Below, in pieces: positions 1 through 8,672 of a DNA stretch of 64,000 nucleotides; the first letter of the stretch is position 1, and each line of letters starts with the position of its first letter. The position numbers and the translations under genes are program-made. Under the pieces are notes generated by a model. That model saw only the letters and a program-made list of their open reading frames with translations, had not been told where the DNA came from and did no database searches. Origin of the DNA: Burkholderiales bacterium (lineage in GTDB: Bacteria; Pseudomonadota; Gammaproteobacteria; Burkholderiales; Burkholderiaceae_C); the NCBI GenBank assembly GCA_028868825.1, contig JAGWTU010000026.1, forward strand, positions 1 to 64,000, written 5' to 3'.

Positions 1-2
1 CG

Positions 3-485
3 CCGCGCCAGCGCGAACCGGCGCCGGCACCGGTGGCGGCCGCGAAGGCCGAGGCCGAAACGGCGGCCGACGCCCCCGTCGCGACGCCCGCGCCGGCCGC
101 CATGGCGACGCCCGAACCGCGATCGGCCGCCCGCTCGATGGCGCCCGCAGCCGCGTTCGAAGCGGCGCCGCCGGCGGCCAAGTCACGCCCGCCGGCGATG
201 CTGGCGCCGCAGCGCTCGGCCGGCCTCATCGCCGCGGTGCGCAGCGGCGATCTCGAGGCGCTGCGGCGCCTGCTCGAGACGACGCCGCCGGACGCCGACA
301 TCGATGGCCAGGGGCGCAGCGCCCTGGCCTGGGCAGTAACGAATTCGAATGCGCAGGCCGTCGCGATGCTGATCGGACATGGCGCCGACCCCGATCGGCC
401 CGACCGCGACGGCCGCACGCCGGCCGACGAGGCCCGGCGCATCGGCGACGCCGCGGTGCTGCAGGCGCTGAGCGCCGGGCGCTGA
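3..485 (+). CDS. Ankyrin-repeat protein, C-terminal part (5' end outside window)
   Basis: The frame is already open at the window edge, so the true start probably lies upstream; a GTG at 33 is the first start codon inside. The visible product begins with a long Ala/Pro-rich, low-complexity stretch of about 60 residues. It ends in two ankyrin-type repeats recognisable by the patterns AAVRSGDLEALRRLLE and GRSALAWAVTN...AVAMLIGHGADPDRPDRDGRTPADEA. Ankyrin repeats mediate protein-protein contacts; the partner cannot be inferred. The gene runs towards the minus-strand operon that ends at 516, so it is convergent with it and probably unrelated to it. Confidence 0.75.
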   Translation, partial: PRQREPAPAPVAAAKAEAETAADAPVATPAPAAMATPEPRSAARSMAPAAAFEAAPPAAKSRPPAMLAPQRSAGLIAAVRSGDLEALRRLLETTPPDADIDGQGRSALAWAVTNSNAQAVAMLIGHGADPDRPDRDGRTPADEARRIGDAAVLQALSAGR

Positions 486-515
486 AGAGCCGCGCGGCGC
501 CGTGCCGCGTCCGGC

Positions 516-1226
516 CTAGAAGTCGAACCCGCCCTGGCGCCGCACCGCCTCGCTCGCCGGCCCGGCGACGAGCGCGGCCAGGCGCTGCGCCAACGCCGGC
601 TCGGGCGCGCGCGTGCTCAGGCCGAGCGTGTAGTCGGTCGCGAGCTCGAATTCCCGCGGCAGCGAGCCGACGAGTTCGACGCCGGCCGTGTAGTTGATTT
701 CGGTTTCCTGCGTGCAGCCGATGACCGGGGACGCGGTCGACAGCGCCATCGCGGCCATCGCCGTCGCGCCGTTCGCAAAGGGCCGCAGCGCGGCTGCGAG
801 TTCCCGCTCCAGCGCCAGCGCCTTCAGCACGTTCATGAAGTGGATGCCGGCGGTGGCCTTCTCGGGGTCGGGGAAGTAGATCTCCCGCGCGGCGCGAAAC
901 GCCGCGGCGAGCGCGGCGCGGTCGCCGATGACCGGCCGCGGCCGGCCCGCGGGCACCGCGATGCCGGTCTTGACGATGCCCAGCGAACGCGCGCTGCCGG
1001 CCACGACATGGCCGGACTCGATCAGCTCGTCGACGAGCGCACGCGTCAGGATCACGATGTCGCAGGGCGCCCCGCCGACGAGGCGGTCGCGCATCTGCCC
1101 GACGGCGCTGTAGGTCGCGTCGACGCGCGCGCCGGTCTGCGCCTCGAAACCGGCCTGCACGGCCTTCACCACGGCCGCCGCGGCGCCGCCGCTCAACACC
1201 CGCACCACGTTCGTCGTCGTCGTCAT
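516..1226 (-). CDS. ModA-like substrate-binding protein lacking a signal peptide
   Basis: The 236-residue product resembles ModA-type periplasmic binding proteins: an early Ser-Gly-Gly motif, YSAVGQMRDRL near residue 40, and GAPCDIVILTRALVDEL. The chosen ATG lies 19 nt after the stop of the molybdenum-hydroxylase gene. The open frame continues upstream into that gene, but that part is not protein-like. No hydrophobic signal peptide follows the Met, unlike true ModA, so it may act in the cytoplasm. It is last in the 5760-to-516 operon. Its position beside a molybdenum hydroxylase suggests molybdate or cofactor handling, or sensing of the pathway substrate; this is inference. Confidence 0.72.
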   Translation of the reverse strand: MTTTTNVVRVLSGGAAAAVVKAVQAGFEAQTGARVDATYSAVGQMRDRLVGGAPCDIVILTRALVDELIESGHVVAGSARSLGIVKTGIAVPAGRPRPVIGDRAALAAAFRAAREIYFPDPEKATAGIHFMNVLKALALERELAAALRPFANGATAMAAMALSTASPVIGCTQETEINYTAGVELVGSLPREFELATDYTLGLSTRAPEPALAQRLAALVAGPASEAVRRQGGFDF

Positions 1227-1245
1227 CGTCGTCTTCCTCGCCGGT

Positions 1246-3387
1246 TCAATCCGGCATCGCGTTGTGCGCCGCGGCCATGAGGGCCTCGGCGGTGATGGGC
1301 ATCCGGCGCATGCGCAGCCCCAGCGCATCGTCGATGGCATTGGCGATCGCCGCCGCCGTGGGCCCGATGCTGCATTCGCCGGCGCCCAGCGACGGCCGAT
1401 CGGGGCGGTCGATCAGCGCGACCTGCACCGGCGCCGCGGCGCCGAAACCGAGGATCGGGTACGCGGCCCAATCGTCGGCCGCGATGCCGCCGGGGCCGAT
1501 CGGCGCCGCCTCGCACAGCGTCCAGCTCGCGGCCTGCACCGCGCCGCCCTCGAGCTGGCTGCGCACGCCGTCGGCATGCACGACGAGCCCGACATCGGCC
1601 GCCACGTGGAGCCCGCGCAGCACGACGCCCTGCTTCAGTTCCAGATCGGCGACCACGGCGCAATAGGCGCCGCTGTGCTTGTAGCGCGCGTAGGCGATGC
1701 CGCGGCCGCGACCCTCGACGCGCGGCGCGGGCGCGCCCCAGCCGGCCAGGCGCGCCGCTTCGCGCAGCACGGCCTGCGCGCGCGGGTCGTCGAGATGCTC
1801 GAGCCGGTAGGCGAGCGGGTCGCGGCCGAGTGCGCGCGCGATCTCGTCGATCATCGATTCGGCGGCGTAGACGTTGGCATGGGCGCCCAGCGAGCGCAGC
1901 GCGGAGACGCGCAGCGGCATCGCGAGCACGCGGTGATTCAGCACCCGCACGCGCGCCGCGGCGTAGGGCGGCACCGCGTTGCGATCGGCGCCGCCACCGC
2001 TGGCCGGCGGCGGATTGACGGCGACGACGACCGGCGCCGGCCGCGCCGTCTGCCAGGCGCCGAGCAGCGCCGGCGTCGCGGCGCGGCCGGGGCGCGAGCC
2101 ATGACCCTGGCTCCAGACCTCCTGCGTCCAGGCGACGAGCCGCCCCGCCGCGTCGACGGCGGCCTCGACGCCGACGACCATCGCGCAGCCCAGCGGCGCG
2201 TTGACCAGTTCCTGGCGACGCGTCCATTGCAGCCGCAGCGGCCGGCCGGGGACCCGCCGCGCGAGCCAGGCGGCATCGAAGGCGACATCGTCGGCGCCGT
2301 TGTGGCCGTAGCAGCCGGCGCCTGGGGCATGGTGGACCGCCACCGCATCGGCGGGCAGCGCGAACGCCAGTGCGAGGTCGCGCCGCAGGTTGAAGGGACC
2401 CTGCGTGTGGCTCCACACCTGCAGCGACGGGCCCTGCCATTGCGCGATCGCGCAGCACAGGCCGATCGAGGCATGCAGCAGATAGGGGCGGGCGTATTCG
2501 GCGCGGAAGACGCGGGCGGCAGGGCGCGCCGGCGCCGCGGGCCCGCGGTCGACGATGACGCTCGTCTCGTGCGCCTGCGACTTCAGCCAGGCGCTGACAT
2601 CGCCCGCCGCGGGGATCGCGGCGTCTTCATGCCAGAGCGCGACCTGCTCGACGCTGCGGCCGGCCAGCGCCAGCACGCGCTCGGCGGTGGCGACGACGCC
2701 GACCAGCAGGCCGTCGCGCACGACCTCGACGACGCCCTCGAGCGCGCGCAGGCGCGCGGCCAGCGGCTCCCAGGCGGCCTCGTCGATGCCGGCCTGCAGC
2801 GTGCGGGGGCGGAACACCGCGCCGTGCAGCATCTGCGGCAGCCGCATGTCGTTGATGAACTCGAACTCGCCGTAGACCTTCGATTCGACATCGTCGCGGC
2901 GCCGTTCGCGCCCCGCCGACGGCCGGCCGTCGCGCGGCGCGAGGCAGGCCAGGTCGATGTCGGCGGCGAGCATCGCGGCATCGGCGAGTTCGGCATAGCC
3001 CGCGTCGGCGGCGCCGCCGGCGAATCGGCCGCGCACCAGCGTGACGGCTTCGATGGCGAGGCCGGCGCGCGCCGCGTAGCGCGCGCGGCAGGCCTCGCGC
3101 AGATGGGCCGCGGCATGGCGCAGCGCGGTGCCCGAATGCTGGATCGACAGGCTGCCCGAGGTCACGCCCTCGTCGGGGCTGGCCGCGGTGCTCGGCGCGA
3201 CCATGCGCACCTGGCCGGCGTCGACCTTCAGCTCCTCGGCGACGAGGCCCTGCAGCGCATGCGAGATGCCCTGGCCGAGGTCGACCTTGCCGCTGCGCGC
3301 CAGGATCCGGCCGTCGGCATCGACGCCCAGCCATTGCCCCAGGCGCGGGTGCCGCGCCAGGTTCTCGGGCACCGGCGCGACGCTCAC
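1246..3387 (-). CDS. Molybdopterin-binding large subunit of an IorB-like molybdenum hydroxylase
   Basis: This is the large subunit of a xanthine-oxidase-family hydroxylase of the isoquinoline 1-oxidoreductase type (713 residues). The GTG start overlaps the upstream 2Fe-2S gene stop (GTGA). N-terminal GKVDLGQGISHAL and the IorB-style GAGCYGHNGADD motif, which replaces the GGGFGGK of xanthine dehydrogenases, place it in this subfamily. Near the C terminus GAGECSIGPTAAAIANAI supplies the conserved Glu expected to be the catalytic base. It has no Tat signal. With the small subunit it should hydroxylate an N-heteroaromatic or aldehyde, passing electrons to an outside acceptor since the operon has no FAD subunit. 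The substrate is unknown. Confidence 0.88.
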   Translation of the reverse strand: MSVAPVPENLARHPRLGQWLGVDADGRILARSGKVDLGQGISHALQGLVAEELKVDAGQVRMVAPSTAASPDEGVTSGSLSIQHSGTALRHAAAHLREACRARYAARAGLAIEAVTLVRGRFAGGAADAGYAELADAAMLAADIDLACLAPRDGRPSAGRERRRDDVESKVYGEFEFINDMRLPQMLHGAVFRPRTLQAGIDEAAWEPLAARLRALEGVVEVVRDGLLVGVVATAERVLALAGRSVEQVALWHEDAAIPAAGDVSAWLKSQAHETSVIVDRGPAAPARPAARVFRAEYARPYLLHASIGLCCAIAQWQGPSLQVWSHTQGPFNLRRDLALAFALPADAVAVHHAPGAGCYGHNGADDVAFDAAWLARRVPGRPLRLQWTRRQELVNAPLGCAMVVGVEAAVDAAGRLVAWTQEVWSQGHGSRPGRAATPALLGAWQTARPAPVVVAVNPPPASGGGADRNAVPPYAAARVRVLNHRVLAMPLRVSALRSLGAHANVYAAESMIDEIARALGRDPLAYRLEHLDDPRAQAVLREAARLAGWGAPAPRVEGRGRGIAYARYKHSGAYCAVVADLELKQGVVLRGLHVAADVGLVVHADGVRSQLEGGAVQAASWTLCEAAPIGPGGIAADDWAAYPILGFGAAAPVQVALIDRPDRPSLGAGECSIGPTAAAIANAIDDALGLRMRRMPITAEALMAAAHNAMPD

Positions 3388-3842
3388 CGGGCGGCCATCC
3401 GGATGGCGCGCAGCACGCGGTCGTGGACGCCGCAGCGGCACAGATGGTGCGCCAGCGCGGCGCGGATGTCGGCCTCGCCGGGATGCGGGTCGCGCTCGAG
3501 CAGCGCCGCCGCGCGCATCAGGATGCCGCTCGTGCAGTAGCCGCACTGCAGCGCCTGCAGCTCGACGAAGGCGGTCTGCAGCCGATGCGGCGCCGCGCGC
3601 GTGCCCAGCCCCTCGATGGTGGTGACGCGGCGGCCGGCGACGGCCTCCAGCGGCAGGTCGCAGGAGGTGACGGCGCGGCCGTCGACGATCACGCTGCAGG
3701 CGCCGCACTGGCCGAGTCCGCAACCCTGGCGCGTGCCCCGCAGCCCGAGGGTGTGGCGCAGCGCATCGAGCAGCGTCTGCGCGGGCGCGGCGCCGATGGA
3801 CGCGGCCTGCCCGTTCAGCGTGAAGCGGACCTCGGTGGCCAC
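3384..3842 (-). CDS. 2Fe-2S small subunit of an IorA-like molybdenum hydroxylase
   Basis: The 152-residue protein has the two-cluster architecture of molybdenum hydroxylase small subunits. A plant-ferredoxin-type cluster is bound by C41, C46, C49 and C61. A second, helical-domain cluster is bound by C100, C103, C135 and C137 (motifs QCGYCTSG and LCRCG). The length is normal for the family. It relays electrons from the molybdenum site of the partner encoded immediately downstream with a 4-nt overlap. It lies 3 nt after the Bug binding-protein gene, so all are probably co-transcribed from 5760. Confidence 0.92.
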   Translation of the reverse strand: MATEVRFTLNGQAASIGAAPAQTLLDALRHTLGLRGTRQGCGLGQCGACSVIVDGRAVTSCDLPLEAVAGRRVTTIEGLGTRAAPHRLQTAFVELQALQCGYCTSGILMRAAALLERDPHPGEADIRAALAHHLCRCGVHDRVLRAIRMAAR

Positions 3843-3845
3843 GCC

Positions 3846-4820
3846 TCAGTTGGCCTTCGCCCCGGAGAGCCTGACGATCGCCGCCCACTTGGCGATGTCG
3901 GCCTGCAGGTAACGCTCGAAGTCGGCGACGTCCATCGACATCGGCACCGCGCCCTGCCGGCTCCAGACCGCCTTCACGTCGGGCTCGGCGACGATCCTGC
4001 GCACGGCCGCGTTCAGCGTCTCGACGATGGCCGGGGGCGTGCCGCGCGGCGCCATCAGTCCGAGCCAGATCGTCGCCTCGTATTTCGGCACGCCGGCGCC
4101 GTCGAGCGTCGGCACGTCGGGCGTGATCGCGTTGCGCGTCAGGCCGCTGGTGGCGAGCGCGCGCACCTTGCCGTCCTTGGCCAGCGGCACCATCGTCGTC
4201 ACGGCGTCGAACATCATGTCGACCTGGCCGCCGACGACATCGGTGCGCGCGCCCGAGCTGCCCTTGTACGGGATGTGCCGGATGTCGATGCCGGCCATGT
4301 GCTTGAACAGCTCGCCGGCCATGTGGTACGGCGTGCCGATGCCCGACGAGGCGAAGGTCAGCTTGCCCGGATGCGCCTTCGCGTACGCGATCAGCTCGGG
4401 CAGCGTCTTCGCCGGCACCGACGGATGCACGACCAGCATCAGGTCCGAGGCGTTCACCGGCGCGATGCCGACGAAATCGCGCATCAGCTTGAACGGCTTG
4501 TCGGGCATCAGCGTCTCGTTGACGGTCTGCGTGTTCGACATCATCAGCAGCGTGTAGCCGTCGGGCTTGGCCTGCGCGACGACGTTCGTGCCGATGATCG
4601 AGCCGGCACCCGGCTTGTCGTCGACGATGAAGGGGCGCTTGAACTCGTCCTGCAGCCGCGCGGCGACGAAGCGCGCATAGATGTCGGCCGGCCCGCCGGC
4701 GGCGAAGGGCACGACGATCGTCACCGTGCGCTCGGGATAGGCGCCGGCGCGTGCGGCCGGCGCGACCAGGCCGACCGCGGCGGCAATGAACAGCGGGATC
4801 GCGGAGCGGAGGAATCTCAT
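3846..4820 (-). CDS. Bug-family (tripartite tricarboxylate transporter) substrate-binding protein
   Basis: The 324-residue product starts with a clear Sec signal peptide (MRFLRSAIPLFIAAAVGLVA, cleaved near PAARA). It shows family motifs YPERTVTIVVPFAAGGPADI, PGAGSIIGTNVVAQAKPDGYTLL and PYKGSSGARTDVVGGQVDMMFD. Bug proteins bind carboxylates or other small organic compounds in the periplasm. No TctA/TctB membrane partners are encoded nearby, which is common for the many orphan Bug proteins of Burkholderiales. Its place between a FAH-family hydrolase and an IorAB-type hydroxylase suggests it binds the substrate of that pathway, either for import or for signalling. Confidence 0.93.
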   Translation of the reverse strand: MRFLRSAIPLFIAAAVGLVAPAARAGAYPERTVTIVVPFAAGGPADIYARFVAARLQDEFKRPFIVDDKPGAGSIIGTNVVAQAKPDGYTLLMMSNTQTVNETLMPDKPFKLMRDFVGIAPVNASDLMLVVHPSVPAKTLPELIAYAKAHPGKLTFASSGIGTPYHMAGELFKHMAGIDIRHIPYKGSSGARTDVVGGQVDMMFDAVTTMVPLAKDGKVRALATSGLTRNAITPDVPTLDGAGVPKYEATIWLGLMAPRGTPPAIVETLNAAVRRIVAEPDVKAVWSRQGAVPMSMDVADFERYLQADIAKWAAIVRLSGAKAN

Positions 4821-4887
4821 GGACGGGACTTTCTCGCTCGTCGAGCGGTGGTGGCCGGCAGCGCAGGGGCGTCCGCCCGGACTGGTT

Positions 4888-5760
4888 TCAAACGAAGCGG
4901 TTTTCGATGGCGCCCAGGCCGTCGATCTCGATGCGGACGCGGTCGCCGGCGGCGAGGTAGCGCGGCGGCTTGAAGCCCATGCCGACGCCGGCCGGCGTGC
5001 CGGTGGCGATGACGTCGCCCGGATGCAGCGTGATGCCGCGCGAGAGGGTCTCGACGAGCGTCGGCAGGTCGAAGATCAGGTCCTCGGTGCGCGCGTCCTG
5101 GCGCAGTTCGCCATTGACCCAGCAGCGCACGCGCGTGCGCGTCGCGTCGAGCTCGTCGGCGGTGACGATCCATGGCCCCATCGGGCAGAAGGTGTCGAAG
5201 GACTTGCCCATGTCCCATTGCTGGTGGCGCATCTGCACGTCGCGCGCGGTGACGTCGTTGACGATCGTGTAGCCGTAGACATGCTCGCGCCAGTCGGCCT
5301 TGCGGATGTTCTTGCCGCCCTTGCCGATCACCAGCGCCAGTTCGGCCTCGTAGTCGATCTGCGCCGAGATCGCGGCACCGGGCAGGGCGACCTCGTCGGC
5401 CGGGCCGATCACCGTCTCGGGCACCTTCGTGAACACGATCGGCCAGGCGACCACGTCGGCCGAGTTCTCCTTGAACACCGAGGCGGCCAGTTCGCGCGCG
5501 TGGGCGTGGTAGTTGCGCCCGACGCACCAGAGATTGCGGCGCGGCCGCGGCATCGGGGCGATCAGGCGCACCGAGGCCAACGGCAGCGCCGTCGCCGCCA
5601 GGGCCGGCAGCGGCGCGCCGGCGGCGGCGGCCTCGATGAGCGGCAGCGCGCCCTGGCGCGCGGCGTCCGCCGCGAGTTCGAACGCGGTGACCTGCGTGCC
5701 GTCGGCGGAGACGACGCCGACGCGGTGCACGCCGCCATGGACATAGCTTGCGATGCGCAA
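4888..5760 (-). CDS. Fumarylacetoacetate hydrolase (FAH) family protein
   Basis: The 290-residue enzyme carries FAH-family motifs: WCVGRNYHAHARE, the metal-ligand region DYEAELALVIG, YTIVNDVTARDVQ and GDVIATGTPAGVGMG. Members cleave C-C bonds or hydrate and decarboxylate diketo acids from aromatic or heterocyclic ring cleavage. The start chosen is a TTG at 5760 preceded 6 nt upstream by GGGAG; a longer frame exists but reads into the promoter. It is the first gene of the minus-strand operon and diverges from the GntR gene at 5944. It therefore probably acts on a late product of the pathway fed by the IorAB-like hydroxylase. Confidence 0.9.
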   Translation of the reverse strand: MRIASYVHGGVHRVGVVSADGTQVTAFELAADAARQGALPLIEAAAAGAPLPALAATALPLASVRLIAPMPRPRRNLWCVGRNYHAHARELAASVFKENSADVVAWPIVFTKVPETVIGPADEVALPGAAISAQIDYEAELALVIGKGGKNIRKADWREHVYGYTIVNDVTARDVQMRHQQWDMGKSFDTFCPMGPWIVTADELDATRTRVRCWVNGELRQDARTEDLIFDLPTLVETLSRGITLHPGDVIATGTPAGVGMGFKPPRYLAAGDRVRIEIDGLGAIENRFV

Positions 5761-5786
5761 TGCGGGCTCCCGGAAGTGGTGGTCTG

Positions 5787-5810
5787 TATTGGTTGAAATG
5801 CCTACCAATA
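5787..5810. promoter_or_regulatory. Inverted repeat, candidate GntR operator at the FAH promoter
   Basis: TATTGGT (5787-5793) and ACCAATA (5804-5810) are perfect inverted 7-mers around a 10-nt spacer. A second overlapping repeat, GGTTGA/TCAACC, spans 5791-5816. They lie 27-50 nt upstream of the FAH start codon, in the divergent region shared with the GntR gene. FCD-type GntR proteins bind short TGGT/ACCA-type palindromes, so this is a plausible operator. Confidence 0.5.
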
Positions 5811-5901
5811 TCAACCTTGCCCACGATGATAAAGGGATCGCCGCCGCCGTCAACAGCGCGAATACCTATCTGACATCCACCTTCCATCGCTCGCGGCAGA
5901 T

Positions 5902-5909
5902 TGGTACCA
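5902..5909. promoter_or_regulatory. TGGTACCA palindrome, second candidate GntR operator
   Basis: The 8-bp palindrome TGGTACCA sits 34 nt before the chosen GntR start and shares the TGGT/ACCA half-sites of the repeat at 5787-5810. This would fit autoregulation of the divergent regulator. Confidence 0.4.
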
Positions 5910-5943
5910 TTTGGTTTTCATCCATGCCCGTCGGGCCGCCCCC

Positions 5944-6615
5944 GTGACCTCCGAATCCATCCTCCGCGACTACATCATCGGCCGGCTGCAGTCCGGGCAG
6001 TGGCGGGCCGGCGATCGCCTGCCGACCGAGCGGGCGCTGAGCGGACAGTTCGGCATCGGCCGCGCCGGCGTGCGCAAGGTGCTGCAGGAATTGAAGGCGC
6101 TCGACCTCATCCGCCAGACCGTCGGCAGCGGCACCTACGTGACCGAGCAGGCGGCGGCGGCGCTGCAGGCGCTGGCCGGCGACGACCCCGTGGGGCAGAC
6201 CAGTCCGGCCCAGCTGATGGACGCGCGGCTGGTCTTCGAGCCGGCGATCATCGAGATGGTGATCGGCAACGCGACGGCGAACGATTTCGCCCGCATGGAC
6301 GAGTGCTGCGCGCGGGCCGAGCAGGCCGGGACGCTCGAGGAGTTCGAGTACTGGGACGGCCGCCTGCACGAGGTCATCGCCGACGCCGCGCGCAACACCT
6401 TCGTCGCCGGCGTGTTCAAGCTGATGAATCGGGTCCGCGCGCAGGGCGAATGGGGCCTGCTGAAGCGGCGCAGCGTGACGCCCGAGCGGCGCCTCCAGTA
6501 CCAGGCCGAGCATCGCGCGCTGGTGCAGGCGATCAAGGATCGCGACCTGCCGCAGGCCAAGGCGCTCGCCTTCGAGCACCTGCTGCATGTGCGCAGGAAC
6601 CTGCTGAATTTCTGA
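5944..6615 (+). CDS. GntR-family transcriptional regulator (FCD type)
   Basis: The 223-residue protein has an N-terminal winged helix (LRDYIIGRLQSGQWRAGDRL, then PTERALSGQFGIGRAGVRKV). It is followed by an all-helical FCD effector domain with the expected Asp/Asn and His metal or ligand positions. The GTG at 5944 is chosen because the helix-turn-helix begins just after it; an in-frame TTG at 5911 is the alternative and neither has a strong ribosome site. It is transcribed divergently from the FAH-IorAB operon and most likely represses it, with release by a carboxylate-type pathway intermediate. Confidence 0.88.
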   Translation: MTSESILRDYIIGRLQSGQWRAGDRLPTERALSGQFGIGRAGVRKVLQELKALDLIRQTVGSGTYVTEQAAAALQALAGDDPVGQTSPAQLMDARLVFEPAIIEMVIGNATANDFARMDECCARAEQAGTLEEFEYWDGRLHEVIADAARNTFVAGVFKLMNRVRAQGEWGLLKRRSVTPERRLQYQAEHRALVQAIKDRDLPQAKALAFEHLLHVRRNLLNF

Positions 6616-6648
6616 ACCGAGAGGCGCCGCGCGACGCAGCCCGCTCGC

Positions 6649-7167
6649 TCAGCGCCGCATCGCGCTCCAGAACGCACGCTGCAACGCGACGACCTCGGGC
6701 TCGATCTCGGCCACCGGCCCGATGAGGTCGACGGGCTTCTGGCCATGCTCGAACACGTAATGCGACGAGACGCTCAAGGTCGGGTTCTGCTCGTGCGAGC
6801 CGGTCTCGGCGAGCAGGGCCTGCTCGGTCATGCCGTAGACGACGCGGCCGATATGGGCCCAGTACGCGGTGCCCGCGCACATGCAGCAGGGCTCCACCGA
6901 GGTGTACAGCGTGCAGCCCCAGAGGTAGGCCGCGTCGTAGGCGGCCGCGGCGCGGCGCGCCAGCGTCGACTCGGCATGGTTGACGGTGTCGATGTTGCCC
7001 TGCTCCATCAGCACGGTCTCGTGGTCCGGGGCGACGAGGATGGCGCCGAAGGGATGCCGGCCCTCGCGCGCGGCCTGCGCGCCGACCTCGTTGGCGCGGC
7101 GCAGATGGCGCACGACCTGTTCGTGTGAGGGTCGGGTCGCGCTGTTCGCCCTTGGCGTCTGGGACAT
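6649..7167 (-). CDS. Nucleoside/guanine deaminase of the cytidine-deaminase fold
   Basis: The 172-residue enzyme has the zinc-deaminase signature: H64-A-E66 (catalytic Glu) and PCCMC, in which C94 and C97 bind zinc. A GGAAG-type ribosome site precedes the ATG. Family members (GuaD of the Bacillus type, TadA-like, pyrimidine deaminases) hydrolytically remove an exocyclic amine. Its place after a purine permease and a TIM-barrel guanine deaminase suggests a purine or modified base as substrate, which would be a second, non-homologous deaminase in one operon. It is not TadA-like in length or context. Confidence 0.85.
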   Translation of the reverse strand: MSQTPRANSATRPSHEQVVRHLRRANEVGAQAAREGRHPFGAILVAPDHETVLMEQGNIDTVNHAESTLARRAAAAYDAAYLWGCTLYTSVEPCCMCAGTAYWAHIGRVVYGMTEQALLAETGSHEQNPTLSVSSHYVFEHGQKPVDLIGPVAEIEPEVVALQRAFWSAMRR

Positions 7168-7239
7168 TTGCTTCTTCCGGCTGATGGGTGTCGGTATTAG
7201 AGAACATCGGGCGGCGCCGCAGCAGGCGCAGCCGTGATT

Positions 7240-8583
7240 TCACACGTAGATGAACCTGACGAGGAAGACCGCGGCGATGATCCAGACCATCGGGTGCGCC
7301 TCGCGCCCCTTCCCCGTGAAGAGCTTCAGCACGGCATAGGTGATGAATCCGAAGGCCAGGCCGTTGGCAATCGAGTAGGTCAGCGGCATGACCAGCGCCG
7401 TCACCGCGGCGGGCACGACCTCGGTGGTCTCGTCCCAGTTCAGCTCGGTCAGCTCGCGCAGCATCAGGCAGGCCACGTAGAGCAGCGCCGGCGCCGTGGC
7501 ATAGGCGGGCACCGCACCGGCCAGCGGCGCGATGAAGAGGCAGGCCAGGAACAGCACCGCCACGGCCACGGCCGTCAGCCCCGTGCGTCCGCCGGCCTGC
7601 ACGCCGGAGGCGCTCTCGATGTAGGCCGTCGTGCTGGAGGTGCCCAGCAGCGAGCCGGCGAAGATGGCGGCGCTGTCGGCCAGCAGGGCCTTGTTCATGC
7701 GGTCCACCTTGCCTTCGACGAGCAGGCCGGCGCGCTTGGCGACCGCCATCAGGGTGCCTGTCGCGTCGAACAGCTCGACCAGGAAGAACACCAGGATGAT
7801 GTTGAACACCCCCACGCCCAGGGCGCCCTGGATGTCGAGCTGCAGGAAGGTCGGCGCGATCGAGGGCGGCATGTCGAAGACGCCGGAGAACTGGTTGCCC
7901 GAGAAGAAGAAGGACAGCACCGTCACCCCCAGGATCCCGATCAGGATGGCGCCGCGCACCTTCAGGCAGTCGAGCACGACGATGGTGAAGAAGCCGATCA
8001 CGGCCAGCACCACCGAAGGATGATGCAGGTCGCCCAGGGTCACGTAGGTCGCCTTCGAGGCCGCGACGATGCCGGCGCTCTTGAGCGAGATGATGGCCAG
8101 GAACATGCCGATGCCCACCGTGATGCCTGTGCGCAGCGAATGCGGTATGCCGCGGATGATCAACTCGCGCAGGCGGAACAAGGTCACGGCCAGGAACAGG
8201 CAGCCGGAGATGAAGACCGCACCCAGCGCGACCTGCCATTTGTAGCCCATGCCCAGCACGACGACATAGGCGAAGTAGGCGTTGAGCCCCATGCCGGGCG
8301 CCGTCGCCACGGGAAAGTTGGCATACAGGCCCATGATGAGGGTGCCCAGGGCTGCGATCAGGCAGGTGGCGACGAAGACCGCGCCCTTGGGCATGCCTGC
8401 ATCACCCAGGATCGTCGGGTTGACGAAGATGATGTAGGCCATCGTCAGGAAGGTGGTCAGGCCGGCCAGCAACTCGGTGCGCACGCTGGTGCCGTTCGCC
8501 TCGAGCTTGAAGAATCGTTCCAGCCATGAAGGCGCGGCGGTGGGAATGACCGCTGCGCCAGCGGTCGGGTTCGGGGTCTGCAT
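7240..8583 (-). CDS. NCS2-family purine permease (AzgA/GhxP-like)
   Basis: The 447-residue integral membrane protein has about 12-14 hydrophobic segments. It carries AzgA-subfamily motifs near the N terminus (LTTFLTMAYIIFVNP, GMGLNAYF) and in the middle (LVELFDATGTL, SSTTAYIESASGV). AzgA/GhxP proteins import hypoxanthine, guanine or adenine with protons. The ATG at 8583 is chosen because AGGAG lies 7 nt upstream; an ATG 21 nt earlier has none. It is located between guanine deaminase and a small zinc deaminase, which fits guanine uptake for deamination to xanthine. Confidence 0.92.
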   Translation of the reverse strand: MQTPNPTAGAAVIPTAAPSWLERFFKLEANGTSVRTELLAGLTTFLTMAYIIFVNPTILGDAGMPKGAVFVATCLIAALGTLIMGLYANFPVATAPGMGLNAYFAYVVVLGMGYKWQVALGAVFISGCLFLAVTLFRLRELIIRGIPHSLRTGITVGIGMFLAIISLKSAGIVAASKATYVTLGDLHHPSVVLAVIGFFTIVVLDCLKVRGAILIGILGVTVLSFFFSGNQFSGVFDMPPSIAPTFLQLDIQGALGVGVFNIILVFFLVELFDATGTLMAVAKRAGLLVEGKVDRMNKALLADSAAIFAGSLLGTSSTTAYIESASGVQAGGRTGLTAVAVAVLFLACLFIAPLAGAVPAYATAPALLYVACLMLRELTELNWDETTEVVPAAVTALVMPLTYSIANGLAFGFITYAVLKLFTGKGREAHPMVWIIAAVFLVRFIYV

Positions 8584-8672
8584 GTTGTCTCCTGCTTGGC
8601 TCATCAAGGTTGTGCCCGGTGTCGCGTCTGTGCACGATCTCTGGTGGGCGGGTGGTAGGCACCGGGCTGTCG

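Noticed and set aside
1223..2458. Long arginine/alanine-rich open frame inside the IorB-like gene
   Set aside because: Its translation is a low-complexity shadow typical of very GC-rich DNA; the overlapping frame has clear enzyme motifs.
7234..8529. Plus-strand open frame of over 400 codons opposite the NCS2 permease
   Set aside because: His/Gln/Arg-rich translation with no motif; the minus-strand frame is a recognisable membrane protein with a good ribosome site.
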